A stretch of DNA of 64,000 bases from Thermostichus sp047462415. GTDB lineage: Bacteria > Cyanobacteriota > Cyanobacteriia > Thermostichales > Thermostichaceae. This document shows, piece after piece, positions 17,079-26,400 of the stretch. Both the position numbers and the translations under genes were made by a program. Location: the NCBI RefSeq assembly GCF_047462415.1, contig NZ_JANSJE010000002.1, forward strand, positions 62,001 to 126,000. The letters run 5' to 3'. The notes beneath the pieces were generated by a model that was not told where the DNA came from, searched no databases, and was given only the letters and a program-made list of their open reading frames with translations. Each line of letters starts with the position of its first letter. Positions within the stretch are counted from its first letter, which is position 1.

Positions 17079-18143
17079 ATGAAAAAGTGGATTGCCTCGG
17101 CTACAACCCTGGCCTTTTGTGTGCTGATCCTGGCTCTGTTTTGGCCCCATGCCACCCCTGCCCAGAGGCAGACCCTCAACCTCTACATCTGGTCAGAATA
17201 CATTGATCCCGACATTCTCACGGCTTTTGAGAAAGCCACCAATAGCCGCGTGGTGGTGAGTGTGTACGAATCCAACGAGGACATGATCGCCAAGCTGCGG
17301 GGGGGCGGCGTCAGCCAGTACGACATCGTCGTGCCCACCGACTACGTTGTGCCCAACATGGTGGAGCTGGGCCTGCTGCAGCCTCTTAACAAAGACCTGA
17401 TTCCCAACCTGAGCAACCTGGGCGAGAAATTTGTCGACCTGCCCTTCGACCCAGAGAACACCTACACCGCTGCCTACCAGTGGGGCACCACCGGCATCGG
17501 CTACCGCAAAGACCGCCTGCCGGAAAACTTCGAGCGCTCTTGGGGATTGATTTTCGACCCGCAGCAGCAGTACGGCCCCTTTGTGATGATCGATGAGATG
17601 CGCTCCATGATTGCCGCGGCAGCCCTCTACCTGGGCTTCGATATCAACACCACTGCTCGCTCCGAACTGCAGCAGATCCAGCAGCTTTTGATCGAGACCA
17701 AACGCCGCAGCGCCGGCCTCATCGGAGGCGTAGGAGGCAAAAATCAACTCGTCTCCGGAACGGCCAATGTGGCGATTGTCTACAGTGGCGACGCGCTGCA
17801 GGCGACCGAAGAAAACCCCAATATCGGCTATTTCGTCCCTCGCGAGGGCGCTCACATTTGGCTGGACGTGATGGCCATCCCTGCCAAAGCCCCCAATCCT
17901 GAGCTGGCCAATCGCTTCATCAACTTCATTTTGGATGCCGAGGTCGGCGCCCAGTTGAGCAACCACAACCGCTTCGCCACCCCCAACGCCGCAGCGCTGC
18001 CCCTGATCGATCCGGAAGATCGGAAAAATCCGGCCATCTACCCCGATGAAGAAACCTTTGCCAAACTGGGCTACCTCAAGGTGCTGTCAGGGGAAGAGCT
18101 GCGCCTCATCGACGCCCTCTGGACAACGGTGAAAAGCAGGTGA
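17079..18143 (+). CDS. potD: Spermidine/putrescine-type ABC transporter substrate-binding protein
   Basis: A 354-residue extracytoplasmic solute-binding protein of the PotD/PotF family. It begins with an N-terminal signal (MKKWIASATTLAFCVLILAL) and then the family opening LNLYIWSEYIDPDILTAFEK. Other family blocks are QYDIVVPTDYVVPNMV, YQWGTTGIGYRKD and IWLDVMAIPAKAPN. The ATG at 17079 is chosen because GGAGAAA lies 6-12 bases upstream and the signal peptide then begins properly; the frame also opens at 17046. No PotA, PotB or PotC follows, so it is an orphan binding protein here. Polyamine specificity is inferred from family, not from binding residues. Confidence 0.87.
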   Translation: MKKWIASATTLAFCVLILALFWPHATPAQRQTLNLYIWSEYIDPDILTAFEKATNSRVVVSVYESNEDMIAKLRGGGVSQYDIVVPTDYVVPNMVELGLLQPLNKDLIPNLSNLGEKFVDLPFDPENTYTAAYQWGTTGIGYRKDRLPENFERSWGLIFDPQQQYGPFVMIDEMRSMIAAAALYLGFDINTTARSELQQIQQLLIETKRRSAGLIGGVGGKNQLVSGTANVAIVYSGDALQATEENPNIGYFVPREGAHIWLDVMAIPAKAPNPELANRFINFILDAEVGAQLSNHNRFATPNAAALPLIDPEDRKNPAIYPDEETFAKLGYLKVLSGEELRLIDALWTTVKSR

Positions 18144-18148
18144 ACGAC

Positions 18149-18352
18149 TCCCGACACTCATCTTCGTTGAGTAAACACAACTTAGATAGAGTACGGCTTC
18201 ACGCTTCACAGACTTGTTTGTACAGAGGTCTCAGCGTGCGGCCACCGTGCGACCCACGGCGGGAAACTCTCCAGAGATTTAACTTGTTCTCCTCAAGTGT
18301 AGGACGAACGGCTTGCATCCCGACACTGATTGGCTCTTGAGTCAACACAATT
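18149..18352. repeat. Imperfect direct repeat pair flanking insertion-sequence debris
   Basis: Two related blocks of about 34 bp, at 18149-18182 and 18318-18352, begin TCCCGACACT and share TTGAGT followed by AACACAA. They are about 170 bp apart and bracket the short open frame at 18199-18318. The rest of the 18144-18630 spacer holds no convincing gene. The arrangement looks like what is left of an insertion element or of duplicated element ends. Confidence 0.45.
18199..18318 (-). pseudogene. Possible C-terminal tail of a TnpB/OrfB-type transposase
   Basis: A 39-codon minus-strand frame, MQAVRPTLEENKLNLW at its start and LYKQVCEA at its end, closed upstream by a stop a few codons earlier. From memory the pattern resembles C-terminal tails of cyanobacterial IS200/IS605-group OrfB proteins, which are rich in Arg and end soon after the zinc ribbon. 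No zinc ribbon is present. It sits between the two copies of a direct repeat. It may be chance; a search against insertion-sequence proteins would decide. Confidence 0.3.
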
Positions 18353-18630
18353 CACCAATACAGTGCGGAGCTTCCCGCCGATTAAGCTAAAGAACTGCAA
18401 AAGTTTTCCCCTATACACCTAAACCTTAAATTTTCTTGGGCAGAACCCCTGCAGCTTGGCTCAACCCTTGCCGCCTGTGGATAGATGTAAAGCTTTGTTT
18501 CAAGACCCGCCGTTTCTTTTGACATTTGAGGCTTTCTCCCAGACAAACCCAGCTTGCCCAAGGAAGCACTTCAGGCTAACCTACTTTTATCATTTGTCCA
18601 TCCTGAGCATTTCAGGCTGTGAGGGTAATT

Positions 18631-20223
18631 ATGGACGCCCCTGTAAACACTTTTAGGGATGAGGCTGTCTCTTTTTTTGTCAATCTTTGGTCCAGGCTTA
18701 TCGATTTTATGCCCAATCTGCTGGCGGCGATTGCCATCCTAGTTCTGGGTTGGCTCGTGGCCACGGCGGTGGCCTTCGGCGTTCGGGGGCTGCTCAGGCG
18801 GACGCAGCTCGATAACCGCCTAGCTGCTTGGGTTTTGGGGCAAAAGCCTGGCGAGAAGCTGCCGCAAACGGAGCGCTGGGTGGCCGCTGCTGTTTACTGG
18901 ATCATCCTGGCTTTTGTGTTGGTGGCGGTGCTGAATGCCCTACAGCTCCAGGCCGTCTCCGACCCACTCAACAGGTTTTTGGGAGAAATTTTCGTCTATC
19001 TGCCGCGGCTGGGTGGAGCCCTGGTGCTGCTGGTGGTGGGCTGGGCGGTGGCCACGGTTGCCCGCCTAGCGGTCATTCGGGGGCTGCGGCGCTTTAACTT
19101 GGACGAGCGGCTGGTTCAGCCTCTTCACCAAGAGAGTGCTGCCGGTGAGGTGGGTACAGAAGGAACGGCTGCAAAGTCAGAGGGGGGGGCTGAGGTCGCT
19201 CCTTTTCTCTTGAATGAAGCTCTGGGTGACGCCCTCTACTGGTTGATTCTCTTGTTCTTTTTGCCGCTCATTCTGGATACGCTGAACCTGCGGGGGCCGC
19301 TGCAGCCGGTGCAAAACCTGCTGGATCAAATCCTATCGATGGTGCCGCGCATTTTGGGAGCGCTCATCATCGGTGGGGTGGGTTGGTTTTTGGCCCGCAT
19401 TGTGCGTGGGATCGTTTCCAATTTGCTGGCGGCAGCAGGAGCCAACCGCTTGGGGGCCCGCTTTGGCATTCCCCAGTTGGCCCAGATCGTCGGGACGGTG
19501 GTCTATATCTTGGTGTTGATCCCGGCGGTGATTGCGGCTCTCAATGCTCTGGAAATCCGCGCCATCTCAGATCCGGCGGTGGCGATGCTGGAGCAGGTGT
19601 TGCGGGCCATTCCCCGAATTGCAGGATCGGCTCTGATTCTGGCCGTCTTTTACTGGCTGGGGCAGTTTTTGGCGGGCTTGGTGACCCAGTTGCTGCAGGC
19701 GGTGGGCTTTGACCGCTTGGCTGCCGGCCTCGGCTTGCCCTTGGCCCCTGCTCCTGAAGCGCCTGCCGCTGAAGGGGAGTTGGTGAAGCAGCGCACCCCC
19801 TCTGAAATTGCCGGCCTGGTGGTCTGGGTGGGCGTGGTCTTGTTTGGGGCGGTGCCGGCGGTGGAGCTGTTGCAGTTTGCCGCTTTAACCGACATCGTGC
19901 AGGGGCTGTTGCTGATTTCCGGGCGGGTGCTCATCGGCGCCTTGGTGTTCGGGATCGGCCTTTACTTGGCCAATTTGGCCCATTCCATGATCAAGAGCTT
20001 GGGCAACCCCTCTGCAGGCGTGCTGGCGCAGGCGGCGCGGGTGGCCATCTTGGTTTTCGTCGGCGCCATGGCCTTACAGCAGATGGGTGTAGCCACCGAC
20101 ATTGTGGTGCTGGCTTTTGGCCTAGTGCTGGGCGCGATTGCCGTCGCGGTGGCTTTGGCTTTTGGTTTGGGAGGTCGCGATGTGGCTGCCGAGCAGATCC
20201 GGCAGTGGCTGAAGCGGGAGTGA
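18631..20223 (+). CDS. Multi-helix MscS-related membrane protein (CmpX-like)
   Basis: A 530-residue membrane protein built from five repeats of the conserved TM-helix module found in CmpX-like mechanosensitive-channel relatives. Each repeat has an amphipathic lead and a long helix: LLAAIAILVLGWLVATAV, LGGALVLLVVGWAVATVA, ILGALIIGGVGWFLARIV, IAGSALILAVFYWLGQFL and VLIGALVFGIGLYLANLA. The C-terminus has a final hydrophobic segment ending GLGGRDVAAEQIRQWLKRE. The classical MscS beta-domain is absent. A charged loop near residues 165-190 separates repeats 2 and 3. The ATG at 18631 has GAGGG 5 bases upstream and is preferred over GTG 18619. A role in osmotic or mechanical stress is a family guess. 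Confidence 0.8.
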   Translation: MDAPVNTFRDEAVSFFVNLWSRLIDFMPNLLAAIAILVLGWLVATAVAFGVRGLLRRTQLDNRLAAWVLGQKPGEKLPQTERWVAAAVYWIILAFVLVAVLNALQLQAVSDPLNRFLGEIFVYLPRLGGALVLLVVGWAVATVARLAVIRGLRRFNLDERLVQPLHQESAAGEVGTEGTAAKSEGGAEVAPFLLNEALGDALYWLILLFFLPLILDTLNLRGPLQPVQNLLDQILSMVPRILGALIIGGVGWFLARIVRGIVSNLLAAAGANRLGARFGIPQLAQIVGTVVYILVLIPAVIAALNALEIRAISDPAVAMLEQVLRAIPRIAGSALILAVFYWLGQFLAGLVTQLLQAVGFDRLAAGLGLPLAPAPEAPAAEGELVKQRTPSEIAGLVVWVGVVLFGAVPAVELLQFAALTDIVQGLLLISGRVLIGALVFGIGLYLANLAHSMIKSLGNPSAGVLAQAARVAILVFVGAMALQQMGVATDIVVLAFGLVLGAIAVAVALAFGLGGRDVAAEQIRQWLKRE

Positions 20224-20345
20224 AAAGGCCAAATCTGCTAGAGGAATTGCTCTTCCTACCCAAAGAGAGCAGCGCTTCTTAAGGAGTGGCCATGCCACCC
20301 ATCCGATGGCCCCCTCAAGGTTAACCCTGTTTTGCTTGCAAATGT

Positions 20346-20374
20346 ACCCCGCCTGGCAAAACGCTCCGCGGGGT
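20346..20374. terminator. Hairpin between convergent genes
   Basis: ACCCCGC at 20346-20352 is the exact complement of GCGGGGT at 20368-20374, with a 15-base loop. T-rich sequence follows (CTTGATTTAATTAATTAA). It lies between the convergent ends of the MscS-related gene and cydB. The stem is short and the loop long, so it is a possible rather than a firm terminator. Confidence 0.35.
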
Positions 20375-20414
20375 CTTGATTTAATTAATTAAGTTGAGAC
20401 TTTTTGCTTTGGGT

Positions 20415-21464
20415 TTAAGCTGCCTCCGAAACTTTGGCCTCTTCTGGCGTTGCTTCCTGCACCACGATCTTGCCCCGGAACACCACATAGTTGTAGATGT
20501 TGTAGGACAAAATAACCGGGATCAAAAAGCCAATAAAGGTGAGCATAAACACCAGCGAACTGGGAGAAGCGGCTGCTTCGTAGATGGTGACGCTGGGAGG
20601 AATAATGTTGGGGAAAACCATAAACCCCAGGCCGATAAAAGAAAGGGCAAAGATTAAAAAAGTGTAAACCAAAACGCTATTTTCTTCTCGCCGCCGCAGG
20701 CTGCGCAGCAACAGAGCCACCAACAAAAGTCCCAAAACGGGGATGGCAGCAAAGATATAGAAAAGAGGAGGCGAGAAAAGCTGAGCGCGCGCCTGCTCCG
20801 ACATGATGGGGGTGCTGATGGTGATAAACACTGCCCCCAGCAATGTTGTCCAGGTGGCGATGGTTGCTGTCTTGTAGTAGGTTTTCTGCAGCTCGCCGGT
20901 GGTCTTAACGATCAGATAGGCCGAGCCGACTAACACGTAGCCCTGGATCAAGGTAAGAGCCACCAACACCGTGCGCCAGGTCAGCCAATCCCAAGGGCTG
21001 CCGGCAAAGTGGCCGGCTTCGTCGACGCGGATCCCTTCGAAGACGCTGCCCAAGGCAAACCCCTGGCCCAAGGCCGCCAAAAAGCTGCCCACCCCGAAGG
21101 CAATGTTCCACACCAGCTTGTTGTCGGCGTTCTCCCGAAACTCGAAAGAGACAGCCCGCAAGATCAGGCCCACCACCATGATCACCAGCGGAATGTAGAG
21201 AGCGTTGAGAATGGTGGCGTAGGCGAGGGGAAAGGATCCAAATAAGGATCCCCCCATCAGCACCAGCCACGTCTCATTGGCATCCCAAACATTGCCCAGG
21301 CTGGTCATGAGAATGCTGCGGCGGGTCTCGCTAGAAGCCGTCAGGGAGAGGATGCCAACCCCCAAGTCAAATCCATCTAGCAGAACATAGAGGAAGAGAA
21401 AGAGACCGAGGATAAAAAACCAGACTTGCGGTAAAAACTGCTGTAAAGGCTCGAAAGATTCCAT
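20415..21464 (-). CDS. cydB: Cytochrome bd-type quinol oxidase subunit II
   Basis: A 349-residue integral membrane protein. The N-terminus VWFFILGLFLFLYVLLDGFD is the CydB signature, followed by GNVWDANETWLVLMGGSLFG. About nine hydrophobic helices follow. It partners CydA to form the bd or cyanide-insensitive quinol oxidase that draws electrons from the plastoquinone pool to O2. It lies downstream of cydA with about 190 bp between, the gap filled by a tandem repeat. The gene order cydA-cydB is the usual one. Confidence 0.96.
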   Translation of the reverse strand: MESFEPLQQFLPQVWFFILGLFLFLYVLLDGFDLGVGILSLTASSETRRSILMTSLGNVWDANETWLVLMGGSLFGSFPLAYATILNALYIPLVIMVVGLILRAVSFEFRENADNKLVWNIAFGVGSFLAALGQGFALGSVFEGIRVDEAGHFAGSPWDWLTWRTVLVALTLIQGYVLVGSAYLIVKTTGELQKTYYKTATIATWTTLLGAVFITISTPIMSEQARAQLFSPPLFYIFAAIPVLGLLLVALLLRSLRRREENSVLVYTFLIFALSFIGLGFMVFPNIIPPSVTIYEAAASPSSLVFMLTFIGFLIPVILSYNIYNYVVFRGKIVVQEATPEEAKVSEAA

Positions 21465-21508
21465 CGTCGTTCTCTGTAGTTTATTTCCGACCAGTTCGAG
21501 ACATGATC

Positions 21509-21580
21509 CCCCTCACCCCCAACCCCTCTCCCTCTGGGCCCTCACCCCCAACCCCTCTCCCTCTGGGAGAGGGGAGTTGG
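21509..21580. repeat. Tandem duplicated GC-rich repeat in the cydA-cydB spacer
   Basis: A 29-base unit, CCTCACCCCCAACCCCTCTC then CCTCTGGGC, is present twice head to tail (21511-21539 and 21540-21568). The second copy runs on into GAGAGGGGAG, which pairs with the preceding CTCTCCCTC. It belongs to the same family as 321-431 and 13717-13750. Its place inside an operon might allow RNA folding to set the cydA to cydB ratio, which is only a suggestion. Confidence 0.6.
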
Positions 21581-21657
21581 AAATCGACAAGTGGCTTGGC
21601 TGCTGTTGGATGAGGAGCCTGCGGTGTCGTCTGGGTTCTGTTAGGGCTGCACCGGCG

Positions 21658-23091
21658 CTAGCGAGCTTCTGCAGGACGGCGATCCGGCTCGTGGCGGGCA
21701 GGCTCGATCACCATCACCGGCTGGGTTGCCGGAACGGGGGCAGGCAGCTCCAGGTCAGGCCCTCTGCGGATGATGCGGCTGCCAAAGTAAAGGGCAGCCA
21801 CGAAAAACACCGTATACAAAGCAGTCAGGCCGACCAAAGAAAACAGCACCTCTCCCGGCGGCAGCGGCGAAACGGATTCCGCGGTGCGCAGTTGTCCATA
21901 CACAATCCAGGGCTGCCGGCCCACGCAGCGGACGATCCAACCGGTCTCCACGGCAATGTATCCCAGGGGTGCGGCGAAGACCCAAGCCCACATCAGCCAC
22001 TTCTGCTGGGAGAGGGCCTCCGCCGACAGCTTGCCCCTCAACCACTGAATCAAGGTCACCCCCATAAGCCCGGCCAGAAACAGGCCAATGGCCACCATTG
22101 TCCTAAAGGAGTAGTAGATGAGGCCAATCATGTGAGGACGATTTTGGGGATCCCAAGCTTTCAGGCCCTGCACCGGTCGATCCAGCCTGGGCTTAAACTC
22201 CAGCAGATAGCCCAGCGCACCGGGGATCTTCACCTCCCACTCGTTGCGCTCTTCTCGGTCGTTGGGCAGGGCTAACAGGCTCCAATCGGCTCGTTCGCCG
22301 GCGGGGATCGTCTCCCACTGGGCCTCCATGGCCGCCAGCTTGGCCGGTTGATAGCGATACACTTGCTCCGCGCTCAAGTGGCCGATAAACACCTGCAAAG
22401 GGGCCACCACCAGAGCCATCGCCAAGACCACTTTGAGGGAACGGGAAAAAAACTCGCTGTGCCGCCGCTTGAGAATGTACCAGGCGCTGATGCCACCGAT
22501 CACAAACAAAGAGGTTTCCAAAGTGGCAAAAAACATGTGCAGAAAGCTATTAACCATGAAGGGATTGACAATCGCCTGCAGGTAGTCGCGCACCACAAAC
22601 TTCCCATCGACAAATACCCCCCCTGCCGGCGTCTGTAGCCAAGAGTTGGCCGTCAGGATCCAAAAGGTAGAGAGGTTGGCGCCGAAGGCCACCAGGATTG
22701 TCGAGATCCAGTGAATCACCGGCGGCACCCGCTCCCAGCCAAAGAGCATGATCCCCAAAAAGCTGGCCTCCAGCATAAAGGCCATCGTGCCCTCAAACCC
22801 AAGGACGGTTCCAAAGAAGTCGCCCACCGCCTCAGAAAAAGGGGCCCAGTTCATGCCAAATTGAAAGGCCATCGGCAACCCTGAGGCCACGCCGATGCCA
22901 AAGTTCAACACATAGATCTTTGACCAGAAACGAGCGTGGCGATAGTAATCTAGATTGCGGGTTTTTAGCCAAAGGCCCTCTATAACAACAAGATAAATAG
23001 CCAGTCCCGTTGTTAAAACCGGCCATAGCATATGGAAAATGGCCGTGAGGGCAAACTGTAGTCGAGAAAGTGCGACGGTGTCTAGAAACAT
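21658..23091 (-). CDS. cydA: Cytochrome bd-type quinol oxidase subunit I
   Basis: A 477-residue subunit I carrying the haems. MFLDTVALSRLQFALTAIFH gives the family start and the first haem-ligand His (HMLWPVL). The second His lies in VNSFLHMFFATLE, and GRQPWIVYGQLRT is the invariant C-terminal block. The Q-loop region is short, as in cyanide-insensitive oxidases of cyanobacteria. The ATG at 23091 is chosen by homology; the frame extends 14 codons upstream. Residues 455-477 form a Pro- and Arg-rich tail. It precedes cydB in the same orientation. Confidence 0.96.
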   Translation of the reverse strand: MFLDTVALSRLQFALTAIFHMLWPVLTTGLAIYLVVIEGLWLKTRNLDYYRHARFWSKIYVLNFGIGVASGLPMAFQFGMNWAPFSEAVGDFFGTVLGFEGTMAFMLEASFLGIMLFGWERVPPVIHWISTILVAFGANLSTFWILTANSWLQTPAGGVFVDGKFVVRDYLQAIVNPFMVNSFLHMFFATLETSLFVIGGISAWYILKRRHSEFFSRSLKVVLAMALVVAPLQVFIGHLSAEQVYRYQPAKLAAMEAQWETIPAGERADWSLLALPNDREERNEWEVKIPGALGYLLEFKPRLDRPVQGLKAWDPQNRPHMIGLIYYSFRTMVAIGLFLAGLMGVTLIQWLRGKLSAEALSQQKWLMWAWVFAAPLGYIAVETGWIVRCVGRQPWIVYGQLRTAESVSPLPPGEVLFSLVGLTALYTVFFVAALYFGSRIIRRGPDLELPAPVPATQPVMVIEPARHEPDRRPAEAR

Positions 23092-23493
23092 GATTGGCAC
23101 CCAGTTTGGATGGATAAACTCAACTTTTCCCAACCCTCTCTGCTGCAGTTTGTGCAGGCACGCCTCTAGGTATGTTCGCTGCAGACATCCGTACCCATTT
23201 GGATGAGGTCGGGAAGGCTATCTTTTTTGCTCCTCCTAAGATTGCATCTTGACTAAGACAGCGATGGGCTGCTCGACTCTAAAGGTTAACTTTAGGATCT
23301 TGGAAGAAGGGGTTTTCTTCGTGTAAAGCAGACTACAGGATAAAGAGGGTTGCGAACTCGGCAGCCTGGGGATCCGCAATCCCGAAATGGCCCGTTGAGG
23401 GGCGGGGATAACGCCATGCAAATTTTCCTCAGGGCCTGCCAGAATTGGGATCCCGGCTTGTTGGAGATCCCAGTTGGCAGTGGGGGGTGGAAG
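23092..23493. other. Divergent intergenic region cydA/mfd, no gene seen
   Basis: About 400 bp between the divergent starts of cydA and mfd. It must hold both promoters. A minus-strand frame crossing it (23236-23802) mostly overlaps mfd and has no family resemblance. I see no RNA gene or strong terminator. Confidence 0.5.
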
Positions 23494-26400
23494 ATGTCGT
23501 TTGTCCCGCTGGTGCGCTTTCTCGCCCAATCCGGCTTGATGCCAGAGTTGGCCGCCCGCTTGAGATCGCGGCGACAGGCAGCCATTCAAGGGGCAGGGCG
23601 GATCGCCAAGGGGTTGATGGCCTCGGCTTTGGCCCAGCAGGAGGGGAGATCCCTGCTGGTGGTGACTGCCACTTTGGAAGAAGCAGGCCGCTGGACGGCG
23701 CAACTGGAGGGCATGGGCTGGGAGAGCGTGCAGCTTTATCCCACCTCCGAGGCTTCCCCCTATGAGCCGTTTGACCTGGAGCCGGAGCTGGTGTGGGGAC
23801 AATTGCAGGTGCTGGCCGATTGTCTCCAGGGCAGAAAGGGCATGGCCGTTGTGGCCACGGAGCGGGCCTTACAACCCCATCTTCCCCCCCCAGAGGTGTT
23901 TCAGGCCTTCTGCCTCAAGCTGGAACCTGGCCTGGAGCTGTCGCCGCAGCAGTTGGGGCAGCAGTTGGCCCGGCTGGGCTACCAGCGGGTAAGCCTGGTG
24001 GAAAGCGAGGGGCAGTGGAGCCAAAGGGGCGATATTCTCGACATTTTCCCGGTGGCCTGCGAGTGGCCGGTGCGCCTGGAGTGGTTTGGCAATGAGCTGG
24101 AACGGCTGCGGGAGTTCGACCCGGTAAGCCAGCGCTCCCAAGATGGGATCCCTTCTGTCTGGCTGACCCCCACCGGCTATGGGCCCATGCTCTGGCCAGC
24201 GCTGCAGGAAAAGATGGAGCAGCTCTCCCCCGCCCTGCGGCAGCAGGGATCGCCTCCCCCAGAAGGCCTGCGCCGTTTTCTCGGCCTGCTCTACGATCCA
24301 CCGGCCAACCTGCTGAGCTACTTGGATCCCAATACCTTGATCCTGATCGACGAGCCGGAGCAGTGCCAGGCCCACAGCCGGCAGTGGCTAGCCCACGCCC
24401 AGGAGCAGTGGCAATTGGCCCAGGCTGCTGAGCCGGCTCTAGTGCCCTTCCACCGCCCCTTCGATCTTGAGGCCGCTGAGTGGGATCCCTTCCCCCGCCT
24501 GTTGGTCCGTGCCTTTGCCCCTGCTGGCGAGGGGGAAGCTGTCCTCGACCTCAAAAGCCGGCCTGTCCCTGCCACTCCCCACCAGTTTGGATCCCTGGCC
24601 AAAACCCTGCGCGAGTACCGCAAGCAACACTTGCAGGTGTGGATCCTCTCCGCCCAGCCCTCCCGCACCGTGGCTCTGCTGCAGGAACACGACTGCCCGG
24701 CCCAGTACGTGCCCAACCCCAAAGATTTTCCGACTATCGAGCGCCAGCTCCAGTCCTACACGCCGGTGGCCCTGAAGTACTCCGGCCTAGCGGATCTGGA
24801 GGGGTTTCTCCTGCCCACGCTGGGGTGGGTGGTGCTGACCGACCGCGAGTTTTTCGGCCAGCACAGCCTGGCCACCCCCACCTATGTGCGCAAGCGCCGC
24901 CAGGCCAGCTCCCGCCAGGTGGATCCCAACCTGCTCAAGCCGGGGGATTTTGTTGTTCACAGGGCCCATGGCATTGGCCAGTTCCTGCGGCTGGAAAGCC
25001 TCACCATCGGCGGCGAAACCCGAGAATATCTGGTCATTCAATACAGCGATGGCCTGCTGCGGGTGGCTGCCGACCAGGTCAACTCCCTCTCCCGCTACCG
25101 GGCCGGCGGCGATGGCCCCCCCGCGCTGCACAAAATGTCCGGCAGCACCTGGGAAAAGACCAAGCAAAAAGTTAAAAAGAGCCTGCAAAAAGTGGCCCTT
25201 GACCTGTTGGAACTCTATGCCAAGCGTGCCCAACAGGAGGGCTATGCCTTCCCGCTCGATTCTCCTTGGCAACAGGAGCTGGAAGACTCTTTTCCCTATC
25301 CTCTGACACCGGATCAAACTCGCGCCGTCCAGGAGATCAAGCGGGATATGGAGTCTCCCCGCCCCATGGATCGGCTGCTGTGCGGGGATGTGGGTTTTGG
25401 CAAAACGGAAGTGGCCATCCGTGCCATTTTTAAAGCCGTAACCGCCGGCAAACAAGTAGCTCTTTTGGCGCCAACCACCATTCTCACCCAGCAGCACTAC
25501 CACACTCTCAAAGAGCGCTTTGCCCCCTATCCCATTCAAGTGGGCTTACTCAACCGCTTCCGCACTCCCGACGAGAAAAAAGAGATCCTGGCCCGCCTCA
25601 AAAGTGGTGAACTGGATGTCATTGTGGGCACCCACCAGCTTTTAGGCAAGGATGTACAGTTTCGCGATTTGGGCCTTTTGGTCATTGACGAAGAACAGCG
25701 CTTCGGCGTCAACCAAAAAGAGAAAATTAAACTCCTCAAAACCCAGGTGGACGTGCTCACCCTTACGGCTACCCCCATTCCCCGCACTCTGTATATGGCC
25801 TTGTCGGGGTTGAGGGAAATGAGCTTGATCCAAACTCCCCCGCCCTCGCGGCGCCCGATTAAAACTCACCTCTCCCCCTACAATCCTGAGGTCATTCGCA
25901 CGGCTATCCGCCAAGAGTTGGATCGCGGCGGGCAAGTCTTTTATGTTGTCAACCGCATTGAAGGGATCGAAGAGACCAGTGCCAAATTGCGGGAATGGGT
26001 GCCCGGCGCCCGCATTGCCATTGCCCATGGGCAAATGCCGGAAGGAGAGCTGGAAGCGACGATGCTGGCTTTTAACAACGGGGAAATCGATATCCTGGTC
26101 TGCACCACCATTATTGAGTCGGGTTTGGATATTCCCCGTGTCAACACCATTTTGATCGAAAATGCCCAGGAGTTTGGGCTGGCTCAGCTTTACCAATTGC
26201 GAGGGCGGGTGGGCCGGGCTGGGATCCAAGCCCATGCTTGGCTGTTCTACCGAGAAGATGGCATCCTCACCGAAGAGGCCCGCAAACGCCTGCAGGCCAT
26301 TCAGGAATTTACCCAACTGGGATCTGGGTATCAATTGGCGATGCGGGATATGGAGATTCGCGGCATTGGCAACCTGTTGGGCACGCAGCAATCGGGGCAG

